A DNA stretch of 55,284 nt from Betaproteobacteria bacterium (lineage in GTDB: Bacteria > Pseudomonadota > Gammaproteobacteria > Burkholderiales > Burkholderiaceae_C): positions 1-55,284 of the forward strand of contig RGCL01000013.1 of the NCBI GenBank assembly GCA_009919175.1, read 5' to 3'. Below are positions 9,039 to 19,478 of this stretch, one piece after another; position 1 is the first letter of the stretch, and every line of letters begins with the position of its first letter. The notes under the pieces were generated by a model, which was not told the origin of the DNA, did not search any database, and saw nothing but the letters and a program-made list of their open reading frames with translations. The position numbers and the translations under genes were made by a program.

Positions 9039-10571
9039 ATGCAAGACATCATTGAACAGCTAGAGAAAAAGCGTGCTGCGGCCCGATTGGGTGGCGGCCA
9101 AAAGCGCATCGATGCGCAGCATGCCAAAGGCAAGCTCACCGCGCGTGAGCGCATCGAGGTCTTGCTCGATGAGGGCACTTTTGAAGAATGGGACATGTTT
9201 GTCGAGCACCGCTGCAACGACTTTGGCATGGCCGACAACAAAATCCCGGGCGATGGCGTGGTCACCGGATACGGCATGATCAATGGCCGACTGGTGTTTG
9301 TCTTCAGCCAGGACTTCACCGTCTACGGAGGCGCCTTGTCAGAGACGCATGCGGAAAAAATCTGCAAGATCATGGACCAGGCGATGAAGGTGGGAGCGCC
9401 GGTCATTGGCCTGAACGACTCGGGCGGCGCGCGCATTCAGGAGGGCGTGGCCTCGCTGGGCGGTTATGCCGATGTGTTCCAGCGCAATGTGATGGCCTCG
9501 GGGGTCATTCCACAGATCAGTTTGATCATGGGACCCAGCGCAGGCGGTGCGGTGTATTCGCCCGCCCTCACTGATTTCATCTTCATGGTCAAGGACAGCT
9601 CCTACATGTTTGTCACCGGCCCCGAGGTGGTCAAGACCGTGACGCACGAGGAAGTCACCGCCGAGGAGCTTGGCGGCGCCTTGACCCACACCACCAAAAG
9701 CGGTGTGGCCGACATGTCCTTTGAAAACGATGTGGAGGCGCTGCTCATGCTCCGGCGCCTCTACAACTACCTGCCCCTCAACAACCGCGAAAAAACGCCG
9801 GTGCGCCAAAGCGGCGACCCGATAGATCGCATGGACTTGAGCCTAGACACGCTGGTGCCGGACAACCCCAACAAGCCCTACGACATGAAAGAGCTCATCC
9901 TCAAGACGGTGGATGACGGCGATTTCTTTGAGCTGCAGCCCGACTACGCCAAGAACATCATCACCGGCTTTGCACGCATGGATGGACAGACAGTGGGCAT
10001 CGTGGCCAATCAGCCCCTGGTGCTCGCAGGTTGTCTGGACATCAAGAGCAGCATCAAGGCTGCGCGCTTTGTCCGCTTCTGTGATGCCTTCAACATCCCG
10101 GTGATCACCTTTGTGGACGTGCCTGGCTTCATGCCCGGCACGACTCAGGAGTACGGCGGCATCATCAAGCATGGCGCCAAGCTCTTGTATGCCTATGCGG
10201 AATGCACCGTGCCCAAGGTCACCGTCATCACCCGCAAAGCCTATGGCGGTGCTTACGACGTGATGTCCTCCAAGCACTTGCGCGGCGACGTGAACTTTGC
10301 CTGGCCCAATGCCGAAATCGCGGTCATGGGTGCCAAAGGGGCGGTGGAAATCATCTTCCGAGAAGACAAGGGCGATCCCGAAAAACTCGCCGCCCGTGAG
10401 GCGGAGTACAAGGCCCGTTTTGCCAACCCGTTTGTTGCCGGTGCCAGGGGCTTCATCGACGATGTGATCCAACCCCACGAAACCCGCAAACGCATTTGCC
10501 GCAGTCTGATCATGCTCAAAGACAAGCAAATCGAAAATCCGTGGCGCAAGCACGGCAACATTCCCCTTTGA
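9039..10571 (+). CDS. pccB: Propionyl-CoA carboxylase beta chain (carboxyltransferase)
   Basis: 510 residues, the full length of the family. It transfers the carboxyl group from biotin to propionyl-CoA to make methylmalonyl-CoA. Both crotonase-fold halves are present, with oxyanion-hole glycines in [12 protein letters not shown] and [13 protein letters not shown] in the N half and [20 protein letters not shown] and [12 protein letters not shown] in the C half. A clear GGAGA ribosome site precedes ATG 9039. The mutase operon makes propionyl-CoA the most likely substrate, though acetyl-CoA cannot be excluded. Confidence 0.93.
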   Translation: MQDIIEQLEKKRAAARLGGGQKRIDAQHAKGKLTARERIEVLLDEGTFEEWDMFVEHRCNDFGMADNKIPGDGVVTGYGMINGRLVFVFSQDFTVYGGALSETHAEKICKIMDQAMKVGAPVIGLNDSGGARIQEGVASLGGYADVFQRNVMASGVIPQISLIMGPSAGGAVYSPALTDFIFMVKDSSYMFVTGPEVVKTVTHEEVTAEELGGALTHTTKSGVADMSFENDVEALLMLRRLYNYLPLNNREKTPVRQSGDPIDRMDLSLDTLVPDNPNKPYDMKELILKTVDDGDFFELQPDYAKNIITGFARMDGQTVGIVANQPLVLAGCLDIKSSIKAARFVRFCDAFNIPVITFVDVPGFMPGTTQEYGGIIKHGAKLLYAYAECTVPKVTVITRKAYGGAYDVMSSKHLRGDVNFAWPNAEIAVMGAKGAVEIIFREDKGDPEKLAAREAEYKARFANPFVAGARGFIDDVIQPHETRKRICRSLIMLKDKQIENPWRKHGNIPL

Positions 10572-10591
10572 GCGCGGCAGGAGTCAACATC

Positions 10592-12640
10592 ATGTTCAAG
10601 AAAATTTTGATTGCAAACCGGGGTGAGATCGCTTGCCGAGTCATCGCCACCGCACGCCGCATGGGCATTCAGACCGTGGCTGTGTATTCCGAGGCCGACA
10701 AAGAGGCCAGGCATGTCCAATTGGCCGACGAGGCCGTGCTGCTGGGTCCGGCGCCATCGCGCGAGTCCTACCTGGTGGCCGACAAGATCATTGCGGCCGC
10801 CAAGGCCACCGGTGCACAGGCCATTCATCCGGGTTACGGCTTCTTGTCCGAGAACGAAGCTTTCTCCAAGCGCTGCGAGGAAGAGGGCATTGTTTTCATC
10901 GGTCCCAAGCACTACAGCATCGCGGCCATGGGCGACAAGATCGCCTCCAAGAAGTTGGCCAACGATGCCAACGTCAACACCATTCCGGGCTACAACGATC
11001 CCATCGACACGGGCGATCAAGCCGTCCAGATTGCCAAAGGCATTGGCTACCCCGTGATGATCAAGGCCTCGGCAGGCGGTGGCGGCAAAGGCCTGCGGGT
11101 GGCCTTCAACGACAAGGAAGCCAAGGAAGGGTTTGAGTCGTGCCGCAACGAGGCGCGCAACAGTTTTGGTGACGACCGGGTCTTCATTGAAAAGTTTGTG
11201 GAAGAACCCCGTCACATTGAAATCCAGGTGCTGGGCGATGCACATGGGCATGTGATCTACCTCAACGAGCGGGAATGTTCCATCCAGCGCCGTCACCAGA
11301 AGGTGATCGAGGAGGCGCCGTCGCCCTTCATTTCCGATGCCACCCGTAAGGCCATGGGTGAACAGGCTGTGGCTTTGGCCAAGGCCGTGAAGTATCAAAG
11401 CGCCGGTACGGTCGAGTTCGTGGTGGGCAAGGACCAGAGTTTTTATTTCCTGGAGATGAACACCCGCTTGCAGGTGGAGCATCCGGTCACTGAATGCATC
11501 ACTGGCCTGGATCTGGTGGAGTGGATGATTCGTATTGCAGCCGGTGAGAAGCTCAAATTGCAGCAAGCCGATGTGCGCCGCAACGGCTGGGCCATGGAGT
11601 GCCGCATCAATGCCGAAGACCCTTTCCGCAACTTCCTGCCGTCCACCGGGCGTCTGGTGCGCTTGCAAACCCCCCATCAGACCATGTTCCAGTCCAACAC
11701 CGAACAGCTCATGGGCGTGAGGGTGGACACGGGCGTGCAAGAAGGTGGCGAGATCCCGATGTTTTACGACTCCATGATTGCCAAGCTCATCGTGCACGGC
11801 AAGGATCGCAATGAGGCCATTGCCAAGATGCGCGAAGCCCTCAACGGCTTTGTGATCCGGGGCATCAGCTCCAACATCCCTTTTCAGGCGGCCTTGTTGG
11901 CGCACCCCAAGTTTGTCAGCGGGGATTTCAACACGGGCTTCATTGCCGAGCATTACGGCAAAGGCTTTTTTGCCGAGGACGTGCCACATGACGACGCCAA
12001 CTTCCTGGTGGCGCTTGCCGCCTATGTGCGGCGCAAATCGCGCCAGCGTGCGGCCACCTTGTCGGGCCAGCTCAAAGGCTATGACGTCAAGCTCGGCGAG
12101 AGCTATGTGGTGATTGCCCTGGATGCCAAGGGACAGCACCAGCACCATGATGTGACCCTGGAAGACAGTGGTGACATCGTGGGCAAGGCTTGCATTCGCA
12201 TTGAGGGCAAGAGCTATGAGATTGACAGTCACTCCCGTCTGAATGACATCTGCATCGAGGGCACGGTCAACGGCCAGGCCTTCACCGCGCAGGTGGAGCG
12301 GGGAACGGCCAAGAACCCCCTGGTGCTGGTGGTTCAGCACAACGGTCGTCGCCTTGAGGCTTTGGTGGTCTCACCTCGCATGGCCGAGCTGCATCGACTC
12401 ATGCCCTTCAAGGCACCCCCAGACATGAGCCGTTATGTCATGTCCCCCATGCCGGGCTTGCTGGTCCAGGTCAATGTGCAGCCGGGTCAAACGGTGCAAT
12501 CGGGTGAGCGTGTGGCCGTGATTGAAGCCATGAAGATGGAAAACGTGTTGTTTGCCGCCCGCGATGGGGTGGTCAAACAGGTCATGGCCAAGCCTGGCGA
12601 GTCGCTGTCGGTGGACCAACTGATTGTGGAGTTTGAATGA
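10592..12640 (+). CDS. pccA: Propionyl-CoA carboxylase alpha chain (biotin carboxylase plus biotin carrier)
   Basis: 682 residues from ATG 10592, 20 bases after pccB. The ATP-grasp biotin carboxylase domain begins with [16 protein letters not shown], has the glycine-rich [10 protein letters not shown] loop and the catalytic [15 protein letters not shown] linker domain follows (about 460-610). The biotinyl domain ends the protein with EAMKMEN; Lys648 is the predicted biotin site. It carboxylates its own biotin with bicarbonate and ATP and delivers it to PccB. Its stop overlaps the next gene's ATG by four bases. Confidence 0.95.
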   Translation: MFKKILIANRGEIACRVIATARRMGIQTVAVYSEADKEARHVQLADEAVLLGPAPSRESYLVADKIIAAAKATGAQAIHPGYGFLSENEAFSKRCEEEGIVFIGPKHYSIAAMGDKIASKKLANDANVNTIPGYNDPIDTGDQAVQIAKGIGYPVMIKASAGGGGKGLRVAFNDKEAKEGFESCRNEARNSFGDDRVFIEKFVEEPRHIEIQVLGDAHGHVIYLNERECSIQRRHQKVIEEAPSPFISDATRKAMGEQAVALAKAVKYQSAGTVEFVVGKDQSFYFLEMNTRLQVEHPVTECITGLDLVEWMIRIAAGEKLKLQQADVRRNGWAMECRINAEDPFRNFLPSTGRLVRLQTPHQTMFQSNTEQLMGVRVDTGVQEGGEIPMFYDSMIAKLIVHGKDRNEAIAKMREALNGFVIRGISSNIPFQAALLAHPKFVSGDFNTGFIAEHYGKGFFAEDVPHDDANFLVALAAYVRRKSRQRAATLSGQLKGYDVKLGESYVVIALDAKGQHQHHDVTLEDSGDIVGKACIRIEGKSYEIDSHSRLNDICIEGTVNGQAFTAQVERGTAKNPLVLVVQHNGRRLEALVVSPRMAELHRLMPFKAPPDMSRYVMSPMPGLLVQVNVQPGQTVQSGERVAVIEAMKMENVLFAARDGVVKQVMAKPGESLSVDQLIVEFE

Positions 12641-13119
12641 GCACGCGTCCTTTCAAAGTGCTGGGCTTGCAGCAAATCGCCATTGGGGGTCTGGACAAAC
12701 TGGCCTTGCGAACCCTCTGGGTCGAGAAGCTGGGTTTGCGTCTGAAAGGCGACTTTCAAAGCGAACGTGAAAATGTGGATGAGGACATTTGTGCCCTGGG
12801 ACATGGTCCTGCCGAGGTGGAAGTCGACCTGATGCAGCCACTGGATCCCGAAAAAAAACCGGCGGTGCATGCCACGCCGCTCAATCACATTGGCTTGTGG
12901 ATCGATGACCTGCCCAAGGCCGTGGAATGGCTCACCGCGCAAGGCGTTCGTTTTGCACCGGGTGGCATTCGGCGTGGTGCTGCAGGCTTTGACATTTGCT
13001 TCATCCATCCCAAGAGCAACGATGAATTCCCGGTGAGTGGCGAAGGCGTGTTGATTGAACTGGTGCAGGCTCCCGAGCCGGTGATCACGGCCATGAACGC
13101 CTTGGCGCAGCAAGGCTAG
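12637..13119 (+). CDS. VOC-family protein, probable methylmalonyl-CoA epimerase
   Basis: 160 residues with two paired beta-alpha-beta-beta-beta motifs of the vicinal oxygen chelate fold ([14 protein letters not shown] at the N-terminus and [18 protein letters not shown] in the middle). Epimerases of this fold interconvert (S)- and (R)-methylmalonyl-CoA, the one step missing from the upstream genes, and the ATGA overlap with pccA supports that role. The sequence looks divergent from classical epimerases, so another lyase or dioxygenase-type VOC protein remains possible. Metal ligands cannot be fixed by eye. Confidence 0.7.
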   Translation: MSTRPFKVLGLQQIAIGGLDKLALRTLWVEKLGLRLKGDFQSERENVDEDICALGHGPAEVEVDLMQPLDPEKKPAVHATPLNHIGLWIDDLPKAVEWLTAQGVRFAPGGIRRGAAGFDICFIHPKSNDEFPVSGEGVLIELVQAPEPVITAMNALAQQG

Positions 13120-13131
13120 GCCGGCCACTGA

Positions 13132-13797
13132 TCAGGGGCGGTCTGATCGCTGGGCTTTGGCCCTGGCCAAAGCTGCAGCCACGATGTCGTGCTTGCGCTG
13201 GGCGCGCTCCCGCTCTTGCGCATCACGCGCAAGCTGAGCGTCGGCTTGCAAGGCCTCAAGGTCGTGATCGAGTTTTTTGAGCTGGCTTTGGGCGCGCAAC
13301 TGGTCAATGCGCTCTTGGCGGTGTTGGTGCTGGTCGTAGCGCTCTCGTGCTTGTTGCGCTTGCAGAGGGCTCCAGGCTTGCCAGCCGGTGGCGGGTGAAC
13401 TCACATCTTCGAGCTGAATGCAATCCACTGGGCAAACCGGGATGCACAGTTCACAGCCCGTGCAGGCGGCCTCGATGACTGTGTGCATGCGTTTGTTGGT
13501 GCCCAGGATGGCATCGGTAGGGCATGCGGGCAAACACAGCGTGCAGCCAATGCACCAGTCCTCGTCGATCCAGGCCACATGGCGTGGACCTTCCAGTCCA
13601 AATTCGGGATTGAGGGGCAGTTCTGGCAAACCCGTGATGTGAGCCAGTCGCGCCACGCCAGCCTGCCCGCCGGGTGGGCACTGGTTGATGGCGGCTTCAC
13701 CGTCCGCAATGGCCTGGGCATAGGCCGCGCAGTCCGGATAGCCGCACCGCGTGCATTGAGTCTGGGGCAGGGCCTCGAGCAAGCGATCACGCAGCAT
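13132..13797 (-). CDS. rsxB: RnfB/RsxB-like iron-sulfur electron-transfer protein, without other Rnf subunits
   Basis: 221 residues. The N-terminal 4Fe-4S module (CTRCGYPDC with a later CPPGG) is followed by two 4Fe-4S ferredoxin motifs, CIGCTLCLPACP and CTGCELCIPVCP. The C-terminal third is a charged, probably coiled-coil tail (EALQADAQLARDAQERERAQ). The N-terminal membrane helix of canonical RnfB is absent, so this version is probably soluble. None of the neighbouring genes encode other Rnf subunits; stand-alone RnfB-like proteins are common in Burkholderiales. Its partner is unknown. It is convergent with the propionyl-CoA operon and downstream of phaZ. Confidence 0.85.
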   Translation of the reverse strand: MLRDRLLEALPQTQCTRCGYPDCAAYAQAIADGEAAINQCPPGGQAGVARLAHITGLPELPLNPEFGLEGPRHVAWIDEDWCIGCTLCLPACPTDAILGTNKRMHTVIEAACTGCELCIPVCPVDCIQLEDVSSPATGWQAWSPLQAQQARERYDQHQHRQERIDQLRAQSQLKKLDHDLEALQADAQLARDAQERERAQRKHDIVAAALARAKAQRSDRP

Positions 13798-13826
13798 GGC
13801 TTGAGAACCGCTGTCGCCCTGAGCCC

Positions 13827-15311
13827 TCAGCGGCTTTTGCGAGCCGAGGGGGTGCTTTTGCTGGCGCGCTTGGCTGCAGGACGTGCGGATTTGGCCGTGC
13901 GTGAGGGCGCAGCTTTCTTGGCCGTGGTCCGGCTGGCGGCATCAGGTTTTTTGGCCAGTTTGGACAGCACCGACTGGGCATGTCCTGCACCCACATGGTC
14001 ATCGCTCATTAGGCTGGGCTCGGCAACAAACAAATGCTTTTTGGCCAAGGGCTGGCGCTTTTCCAGAAATGCCTTGACGGTGGGGTAAACCATGTCGCGC
14101 CAGCGGCGGCCACTGAAGATGCCGTAGTGACCAGCGCCTTTGACTTCGAGGTGGATCTTGTCGGACTCGGGAATGCCTTTGCACAGTCCGTGAGCCGCGC
14201 GGGTTTGGCCCAGACCCGAGATGTCGTCGAGCTCGCCTTCAACGGTGAGCAGGCCAACGCCTTTGATGTCCTGGGGTTTGACGCGTTCGACCTGTCCGTG
14301 GGCATTCTTGACGTCCCAGGTGCCCTTGACCAGGCTGAAGTCCTGGAAAACCGCTTGAATGGTCTCGAGGTAGTAATCGGCATCCATGTCGAGCACGGCG
14401 TTGTACTCGTCGTAGAACTTGCGGTGAGCGTCGGCGCTGAAGTCGTTGCCCTTGACCAGGTCATTGAAATAGTCGAGGTGGCTCTTGAAGTGGCGATCCG
14501 GGTTCATGGCCACGAACCCGGTGTGTTGCAAGAAGCCGGGATAAACGCGGCGACCCGAGCCCGGAAAATTGGGAGGGACACGGTAGATCACATTGTTCTC
14601 GAACCAGTCGATGCTTTTGTTGGTTGCGAGGTTGTTGACGCTGGTGGGGGACTTGCGTGCATCGATGGGGCCACCCATCATGACCATGGAGATGGGGGTG
14701 GGTTCACCGCGTGAGGCCAGCAGGGAAACAGCAGCCAGCACGGGCACGGTGGGTTGGCACACCGACATGATGTGGATGTCGCCATAGGCAGCTTGAATGT
14801 GGTGAATGAAATGCTGCACGTAGTTGATGTAGTCGTGCAGGTGAAATTCACCGTCGGACAAGGGGACCATGCGGGCGTTTTTCCAGTCGGTGATGTAGAC
14901 CTTGTGGTGTTGCAGCATGGTCTGCACGGTGTCGCGCAGCAAGGTGGCATAGTGACCCGAGAGCGGCGCCACGATGAGCACCACGGGTTCTTTTTTGATG
15001 CGCTCGAGCGTCACAGGGTCATCGGTGAAGCGTTTGAATCGGCGCAACTGGCAAAAAGGCAGGTCGAGTTCCACACGTTCATCGATGGCGATTTCCTGGC
15101 CTTCGCTCTCGATGGCGCGGATGCCAAACTCGGGCTTTTCGTAGTCCTTGTAGAGTCGATAAATCAGGTCGAACGACGCGGCCAGGCGGTGCGAGGCGGG
15201 CTGATAGGAAAAAGGCGACTGGTTGTTGCCAAACAGCCTGGACGATGCCTTGGCAAATTCGGCAAATGGCTCCATGAGGCCCCGTTGGGTTTCATACAGT
15301 TGATAAAGCAT
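13827..15311 (-). CDS. phaZ: Intracellular poly(3-hydroxybutyrate) depolymerase with basic C-terminal tail
   Basis: 494 residues from ATG 15311 (GGAG lies about 5 bases upstream). It mobilises stored PHB granules by hydrolysing the polymer. The alpha/beta-hydrolase core has the unusual nucleophile motif SVCQP, with Cys185 in the position of the known catalytic cysteine of PhaZa1-type enzymes, and GHYGIFSG near the catalytic His. After about residue 450 the protein becomes a Lys/Ala/Arg/Ser-rich low-complexity tail (AKKAAPSRTAKSARPAAKRA) like a bacterial H1-type or PhaM-like tail. That tail may bind DNA or granule proteins; this is inference. Confidence 0.92.
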   Translation of the reverse strand: MLYQLYETQRGLMEPFAEFAKASSRLFGNNQSPFSYQPASHRLAASFDLIYRLYKDYEKPEFGIRAIESEGQEIAIDERVELDLPFCQLRRFKRFTDDPVTLERIKKEPVVLIVAPLSGHYATLLRDTVQTMLQHHKVYITDWKNARMVPLSDGEFHLHDYINYVQHFIHHIQAAYGDIHIMSVCQPTVPVLAAVSLLASRGEPTPISMVMMGGPIDARKSPTSVNNLATNKSIDWFENNVIYRVPPNFPGSGRRVYPGFLQHTGFVAMNPDRHFKSHLDYFNDLVKGNDFSADAHRKFYDEYNAVLDMDADYYLETIQAVFQDFSLVKGTWDVKNAHGQVERVKPQDIKGVGLLTVEGELDDISGLGQTRAAHGLCKGIPESDKIHLEVKGAGHYGIFSGRRWRDMVYPTVKAFLEKRQPLAKKHLFVAEPSLMSDDHVGAGHAQSVLSKLAKKPDAASRTTAKKAAPSRTAKSARPAAKRASKSTPSARKSR

Positions 15312-15363
15312 GGGGACTCCTCTTGCCTTCAGTGGGGAAAACGGATGGATGGCATCAGTGCCA

Positions 15364-16566
15364 TCAGGTGGACAGCACTTTCGCAATCGACTGGCACACG
15401 TGACCGATGTTGCCGCTGTTGAGGGCAGCCACGCACATGCGGCCTGTGTCGGTGCCATAGACACCAAATTCGCTGCGCAAACGAACCATTTGCTCTTTGC
15501 TCAAACCGGAATAGCTGAACATGCCCACTTGCTGGGTGATGAAGGACATGTCTTGCTTGACCCCAGCGGCTTTGAGGCCCTCCACCAGGGCTTGGCGCAT
15601 GGCCTTGATGCGAACCCGCATCTCGGCGAGTTCCTTTTCCCACAGGGCGCGCAGCTCGGGCGTATTGAGCACCGAAGCCACCACGGTGCCGCCATGGGTG
15701 GGTGGGTTGGAATAGTTGGTGCGGATGGCGATCTTGAGTTGCGACAGCACGCGATCGGCTTCGTCCTTGTTGGCGCACAAGGCCGACAAAGCACCCACAC
15801 GCTCGCCATACAGGCTAAAGCTCTTGGAGAACGAGGTGGAGACGAGAAAGTCGATGCCCGCAGCGACAAACTTGGCGATCACGGCGCCGTCTTCGGCAAT
15901 GCCTTGTCCAAAGCCCTGGTAGGCCATGTCGAGGAAAGCCGTCAGCCCTTTGGCTTTGACCACTTGCACCACTTGATCCCATTGGGCAGCGGTGATGTCG
16001 TAGCCGGTGGGGTTGTGACAGCAGGCATGCAACACCACCACCGTGCCCGGTGCCGCCGCTTCCAAGGAAGCCAGCATGCCTTTGAAGTTGACGGACCGGG
16101 ATGCGGCATCGTAGTAGGCGTAGGTTTCCACCGTGAAGCCAGCCTGGGTGAAGAGGGCTCTGTGGTTTTCCCAGCTGGGATCTGAGATCAGGACCTTGGC
16201 TTGGGGGTTGAGCCGTTTGAGGAAGTCAGCACCGATCTTGAGACCCCCCGTGCCGCCCAGCGCCTGGACGGTGGCTACGCGGCCCGATTTGACCGGCTCT
16301 GAATCGGCTCCGAACACCAGGGCTTTGACGGCGTTGTCGTAGGCGGCAATGCCATCGATGGGCAAATAGCCACGAGCCTTGGGTGCGGCCGCCAGTTGGG
16401 CCTCGGCTTGCTTGACACATTGCAGCAGGGGCAATTTGCCTTGGTCATCGAAATAAACGCCCACACCCAGATTGACTTTACGGGGATGGGCGTCGGCGGC
16501 AAATTGCTCATTCAGACCCAGGATCGGGTCGCGAGGGGCCATTTCAACGGCTTGGAACAGGGACAT
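15364..16566 (-). CDS. Aromatic/aspartate aminotransferase (PLP fold I, class I)
   Basis: 400 residues, normal for the AspC/TyrB family. It moves an amino group between aspartate or aromatic amino acids and 2-oxoglutarate. Typical sequence marks are FQAVEMAPRDPILGLNE at the N-terminus, ACCHNPTGYD near 190, DMAYQGFGQG near 220, and the PLP lysine in TSFSKSFSLYGERVG. The order of substrates (tyrosine versus aspartate) cannot be decided from motifs alone. It is divergent from uvrB across a 143-base gap. Confidence 0.92.
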   Translation of the reverse strand: MSLFQAVEMAPRDPILGLNEQFAADAHPRKVNLGVGVYFDDQGKLPLLQCVKQAEAQLAAAPKARGYLPIDGIAAYDNAVKALVFGADSEPVKSGRVATVQALGGTGGLKIGADFLKRLNPQAKVLISDPSWENHRALFTQAGFTVETYAYYDAASRSVNFKGMLASLEAAAPGTVVVLHACCHNPTGYDITAAQWDQVVQVVKAKGLTAFLDMAYQGFGQGIAEDGAVIAKFVAAGIDFLVSTSFSKSFSLYGERVGALSALCANKDEADRVLSQLKIAIRTNYSNPPTHGGTVVASVLNTPELRALWEKELAEMRVRIKAMRQALVEGLKAAGVKQDMSFITQQVGMFSYSGLSKEQMVRLRSEFGVYGTDTGRMCVAALNSGNIGHVCQSIAKVLST

Positions 16567-16709
16567 GTCGGGCTCGTTTGGTGTTCAAAGGGATTGAATC
16601 TGAACGCGTTCTGGATGCGATACGCTTACGAGCTTTGATTCTAGCCGCGTGACCTCGGGGTTTCCCCAGGGGAGGTGTTGCGACAATCGCCTGCGCACTT
16701 GCTTTAGAC

Positions 16710-18779
16710 ATGACAGTCCATTCTTCCTCCCCCCCCGCCGATTCAGCCGACTCCGAACTTGCAGGCCAGTGGGTCACCTATGCGAATTCCCCTTTCGAAC
16801 TGTTTCAGCCTTACCCGCCTGCTGGGGACCAGCCCGCCGCCATCGAGGCTTTGGTGGATGGTTTTCAAAATGGCGAAATGTTTCAAACCCTGCTGGGGGT
16901 GACGGGGTCGGGCAAGACCTTCACCATGGCCAATGTGATCGCACGCCTGGGACGCCCCGCGATCGTGTATGCCCCCAACAAGACACTGGCTGCACAGCTC
17001 TACAGCGAATTCAGGGAGTTCTTCCCCAAAAACGCCGTGGAATATTTTGTGAGTTACTACGACTACTACCAACCCGAGGCCTATGTGCCCCAGCGCGATC
17101 TCTTCATCGAGAAGGACAGCGCCATCAACGAGCACATCGAGCAGCTGCGGCTCTCGTGCACCAAAAGCCTGATGGAGCGTCGCGATGTGGTGATCGTGGC
17201 CACCGTTTCTGCCATCTACGGCATTGGCGACCCCGAGAGTTACCACCAGATGGTGCTGACCCTCAGAAAGGGCGATGTGATGGGGCAGCGCGACATCATT
17301 GCCCAACTGGTTCGCATGCAGTACCAGCGCAATGACCTGGAGTTCACACGGGGCACTTTCCGGGTCAGGGGAGACACCATCGACGTATTCCCTGCGGAGC
17401 ACAGCGAGCTGGCCTTGAGGCTGGAATTGTTCGATGACGAAGTCGAGGGGCTGCAACTCTTTGACCCACTCACAGGCAAGGTGCGCCAGTCGGTGCCCCG
17501 CTTCACGGTCTACCCCTCCAGCCACTACGTCACGCCGCGCGAGCGCGTGCTGGCAGCGGTTGAAACCATCAAGCTCGAACTCGATGAGCGCCTCAAACAA
17601 CTGGTGGGCATGGGCAAGCTGGTCGAGGCTCAGCGCCTGGAGCAGCGGACCCGTTTTGATTTGGAAATGCTCAGCGAGGTGGGGCATTGCAAAGGCATCG
17701 AAAACTACTCGCGTCACCTGAGCGGCTCCCAGCCGGGCGAGCCGCCGCCCACGCTCACCGATTACCTGCCCAAGGACGCAGTGATGTTCCTCGATGAGAG
17801 TCACGTTCTCATGGGGCAGTTTTCGGGCATGTTCAACGGAGACCGCGCCCGCAAGACCACGCTGGTGGAGTACGGGTTTCGCTTGCCCAGCGCCCTGGAC
17901 AATCGCCCGCTCAAGCTCGAAGAGTTCGAGCGGCGCATGCGGCAACTGGTTTTTGTGTCAGCCACCCCATCCGATTACGAACGCAGCCACAGCGGGCAAG
18001 TGGTGGAGCAGGTGGTCAGGCCCACGGGGCTGGTCGATCCCTTGGTCCAAGTCCGGCCAGCCACCCACCAGGTGGACGATGTCTTGCAGGAAATCCGCGA
18101 TCGCGTCCAGCGCAGCGAGCGTGTCCTGATCACCACCTTGACCAAGCGCATGGCCGAGCAACTCACCGACTACCTGACTGACAACGGCGTGAAGGTGCGC
18201 TATTTGCACAGCGATGTGGACACCGTCGAGCGCGTGGAGATCATCCGCGACCTGCGCCTGGGGGCCTTCGATGTGCTGGTGGGCATCAACCTGTTGCGTG
18301 AAGGCTTGGACATCCCCGAGGTGTCCTTGGTGGCCATCCTGGATGCCGACAAGGAAGGCTTTTTGCGCTCCGAGCGCAGCCTCATCCAAACCATTGGCCG
18401 CGCAGCGCGCAATCTTCATGGCCAGGCCATCTTGTATGCCGATCGGGTGACGGACTCCATGGCCAGAGCCATCCAGGAAACCGAGCGCCGGCGCAACAAG
18501 CAAATCGAATTCAACCAACTCCACGGCATCACGCCCAGAGGCGTGGTCAAGCGCGTGAGGGACCTGATCGACGGCGTTTACAGCGAGAAAAGCGACCAGT
18601 TGGCCTTGCAGGCTGGGCAAGATCTGGACTTGTCCATGCTGGATGAGGACAGCGCCGCCAAGCGCATCAAGCAACTGGAAAAGCAAATGCTCGAGCATGC
18701 CAAGCAGCTGGAGTTTGAGCAGGCGGCTCGACTCCGAGATGAGGTCTTGCGCATCAGGAAAACCGTGTTTGGCGCGTGA
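16710..18779 (+). CDS. uvrB: Excinuclease ABC subunit B
   Basis: 689 residues. UvrB is the damage-verifying helicase-like core of nucleotide excision repair and works with UvrA and UvrC. Walker A is GVTGSGKT near residue 70, followed by the damage-clamping beta-hairpin region ([15 protein letters not shown]). DESHVLMGQ holds the Walker B/DEXH residues, and a C-terminal UVR motif ([20 protein letters not shown]) binds UvrC. No LexA-type box was evident in the short upstream gap. Confidence 0.98.
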   Translation: MTVHSSSPPADSADSELAGQWVTYANSPFELFQPYPPAGDQPAAIEALVDGFQNGEMFQTLLGVTGSGKTFTMANVIARLGRPAIVYAPNKTLAAQLYSEFREFFPKNAVEYFVSYYDYYQPEAYVPQRDLFIEKDSAINEHIEQLRLSCTKSLMERRDVVIVATVSAIYGIGDPESYHQMVLTLRKGDVMGQRDIIAQLVRMQYQRNDLEFTRGTFRVRGDTIDVFPAEHSELALRLELFDDEVEGLQLFDPLTGKVRQSVPRFTVYPSSHYVTPRERVLAAVETIKLELDERLKQLVGMGKLVEAQRLEQRTRFDLEMLSEVGHCKGIENYSRHLSGSQPGEPPPTLTDYLPKDAVMFLDESHVLMGQFSGMFNGDRARKTTLVEYGFRLPSALDNRPLKLEEFERRMRQLVFVSATPSDYERSHSGQVVEQVVRPTGLVDPLVQVRPATHQVDDVLQEIRDRVQRSERVLITTLTKRMAEQLTDYLTDNGVKVRYLHSDVDTVERVEIIRDLRLGAFDVLVGINLLREGLDIPEVSLVAILDADKEGFLRSERSLIQTIGRAARNLHGQAILYADRVTDSMARAIQETERRRNKQIEFNQLHGITPRGVVKRVRDLIDGVYSEKSDQLALQAGQDLDLSMLDEDSAAKRIKQLEKQMLEHAKQLEFEQAARLRDEVLRIRKTVFGA

Positions 18780-18834
18780 GGTGCTGGGAAAGTACTCTGA
18801 AAACATCTGAGTCCCTGGGGTTATCCCGTGTATT

Positions 18835-18853
18835 CCCGAGTAATTTAATTGGG
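18835..18853. promoter_or_regulatory. Candidate IscR operator in the isc promoter region
   Basis: CCCGAGTAATTTAATTGGG is an imperfect inverted repeat centred about 80 bases upstream of iscR, the expected place for autoregulation by the Fe-S form of IscR. It shares the CCCGAGTA half-site that I recall from betaproteobacterial isc promoters. No clean -35/-10 pair could be assigned next to it. Confidence 0.35.
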
Positions 18854-18926
18854 CATTGTGATACAGTCCTTTCAGAGTCGGTCGTGGACCGATTCAACAA
18901 CGGCAAACCCATGAAAGGAGCCTGCC

Positions 18927-19469
18927 ATGCGTCTCACTACCAAAGGTCGTTTTGCAGTCACCGCCATGATTGATCTGGCACTTCGTCAACAGGCCGGACC
19001 TGTCACCCTTGCTGCCATCAGCCAGCGCCAGCAGATTTCCCTGTCTTATCTGGAGCAACTGTTTGGCAAGCTGCGCCGCCACAACCTCGTGGAATCCACC
19101 CGTGGACCGGGCGGCGGCTACACCCTGGGGCGCGATGCCCAGCACATCTCGGTGGCTGACATCATCTTGTCCGTTGACGAACCCCTGGACGCCACCAGCT
19201 GCGGCGGCAAAGAGAATTGCCAAGGCGAAGCAGGGCGTTGCATGACCCATGAACTGTGGTCCAACCTCAACCAGCGCATGTTTGATTTCCTGCACTCCGT
19301 GTCTCTGCAAAAATTGGTGGATGACCAAGTTGCCAAGGGCATGCATGTGGAGCTTCGTCCCTCCATCAAAAAAGCGATTTCCAGCGTGCCCGTGGTCAAG
19401 CCGATTCGGGTCACCGCACCCAATTCCGTCTTTGCTTTGGGCACGGCAGGCAACACCAAGAACAACTGA
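18927..19469 (+). CDS. iscR: Fe-S cluster-sensing Rrf2-family regulator IscR
   Basis: 180 residues. The winged helix begins [18 protein letters not shown], and the wing region is [13 protein letters not shown]. Cluster ligands are three cysteines at about 92, 98 and 105 ([15 protein letters not shown]) with His108 nearby, so it should carry a 2Fe-2S cluster and repress the isc operon when clusters are plentiful. It is the first gene of the operon, with iscS starting 9 bases after its stop. Confidence 0.96.
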   Translation: MRLTTKGRFAVTAMIDLALRQQAGPVTLAAISQRQQISLSYLEQLFGKLRRHNLVESTRGPGGGYTLGRDAQHISVADIILSVDEPLDATSCGGKENCQGEAGRCMTHELWSNLNQRMFDFLHSVSLQKLVDDQVAKGMHVELRPSIKKAISSVPVVKPIRVTAPNSVFALGTAGNTKNN

Positions 19470-19478
19470 AGTCTTCTC

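Noticed and set aside
10253-12340. A 695-codon open frame antisense to pccB/pccA
   Set aside because: Shadow of a canonical biotin carboxylase on the other strand; low-complexity His/Gly/Leu content and no domain.
13132-13797. Start of a complete rnf/rsx electron-transport operon
   Set aside because: Neighbours are phaZ and the propionyl-CoA genes; no RnfA, C, D, E or G homologue is present.
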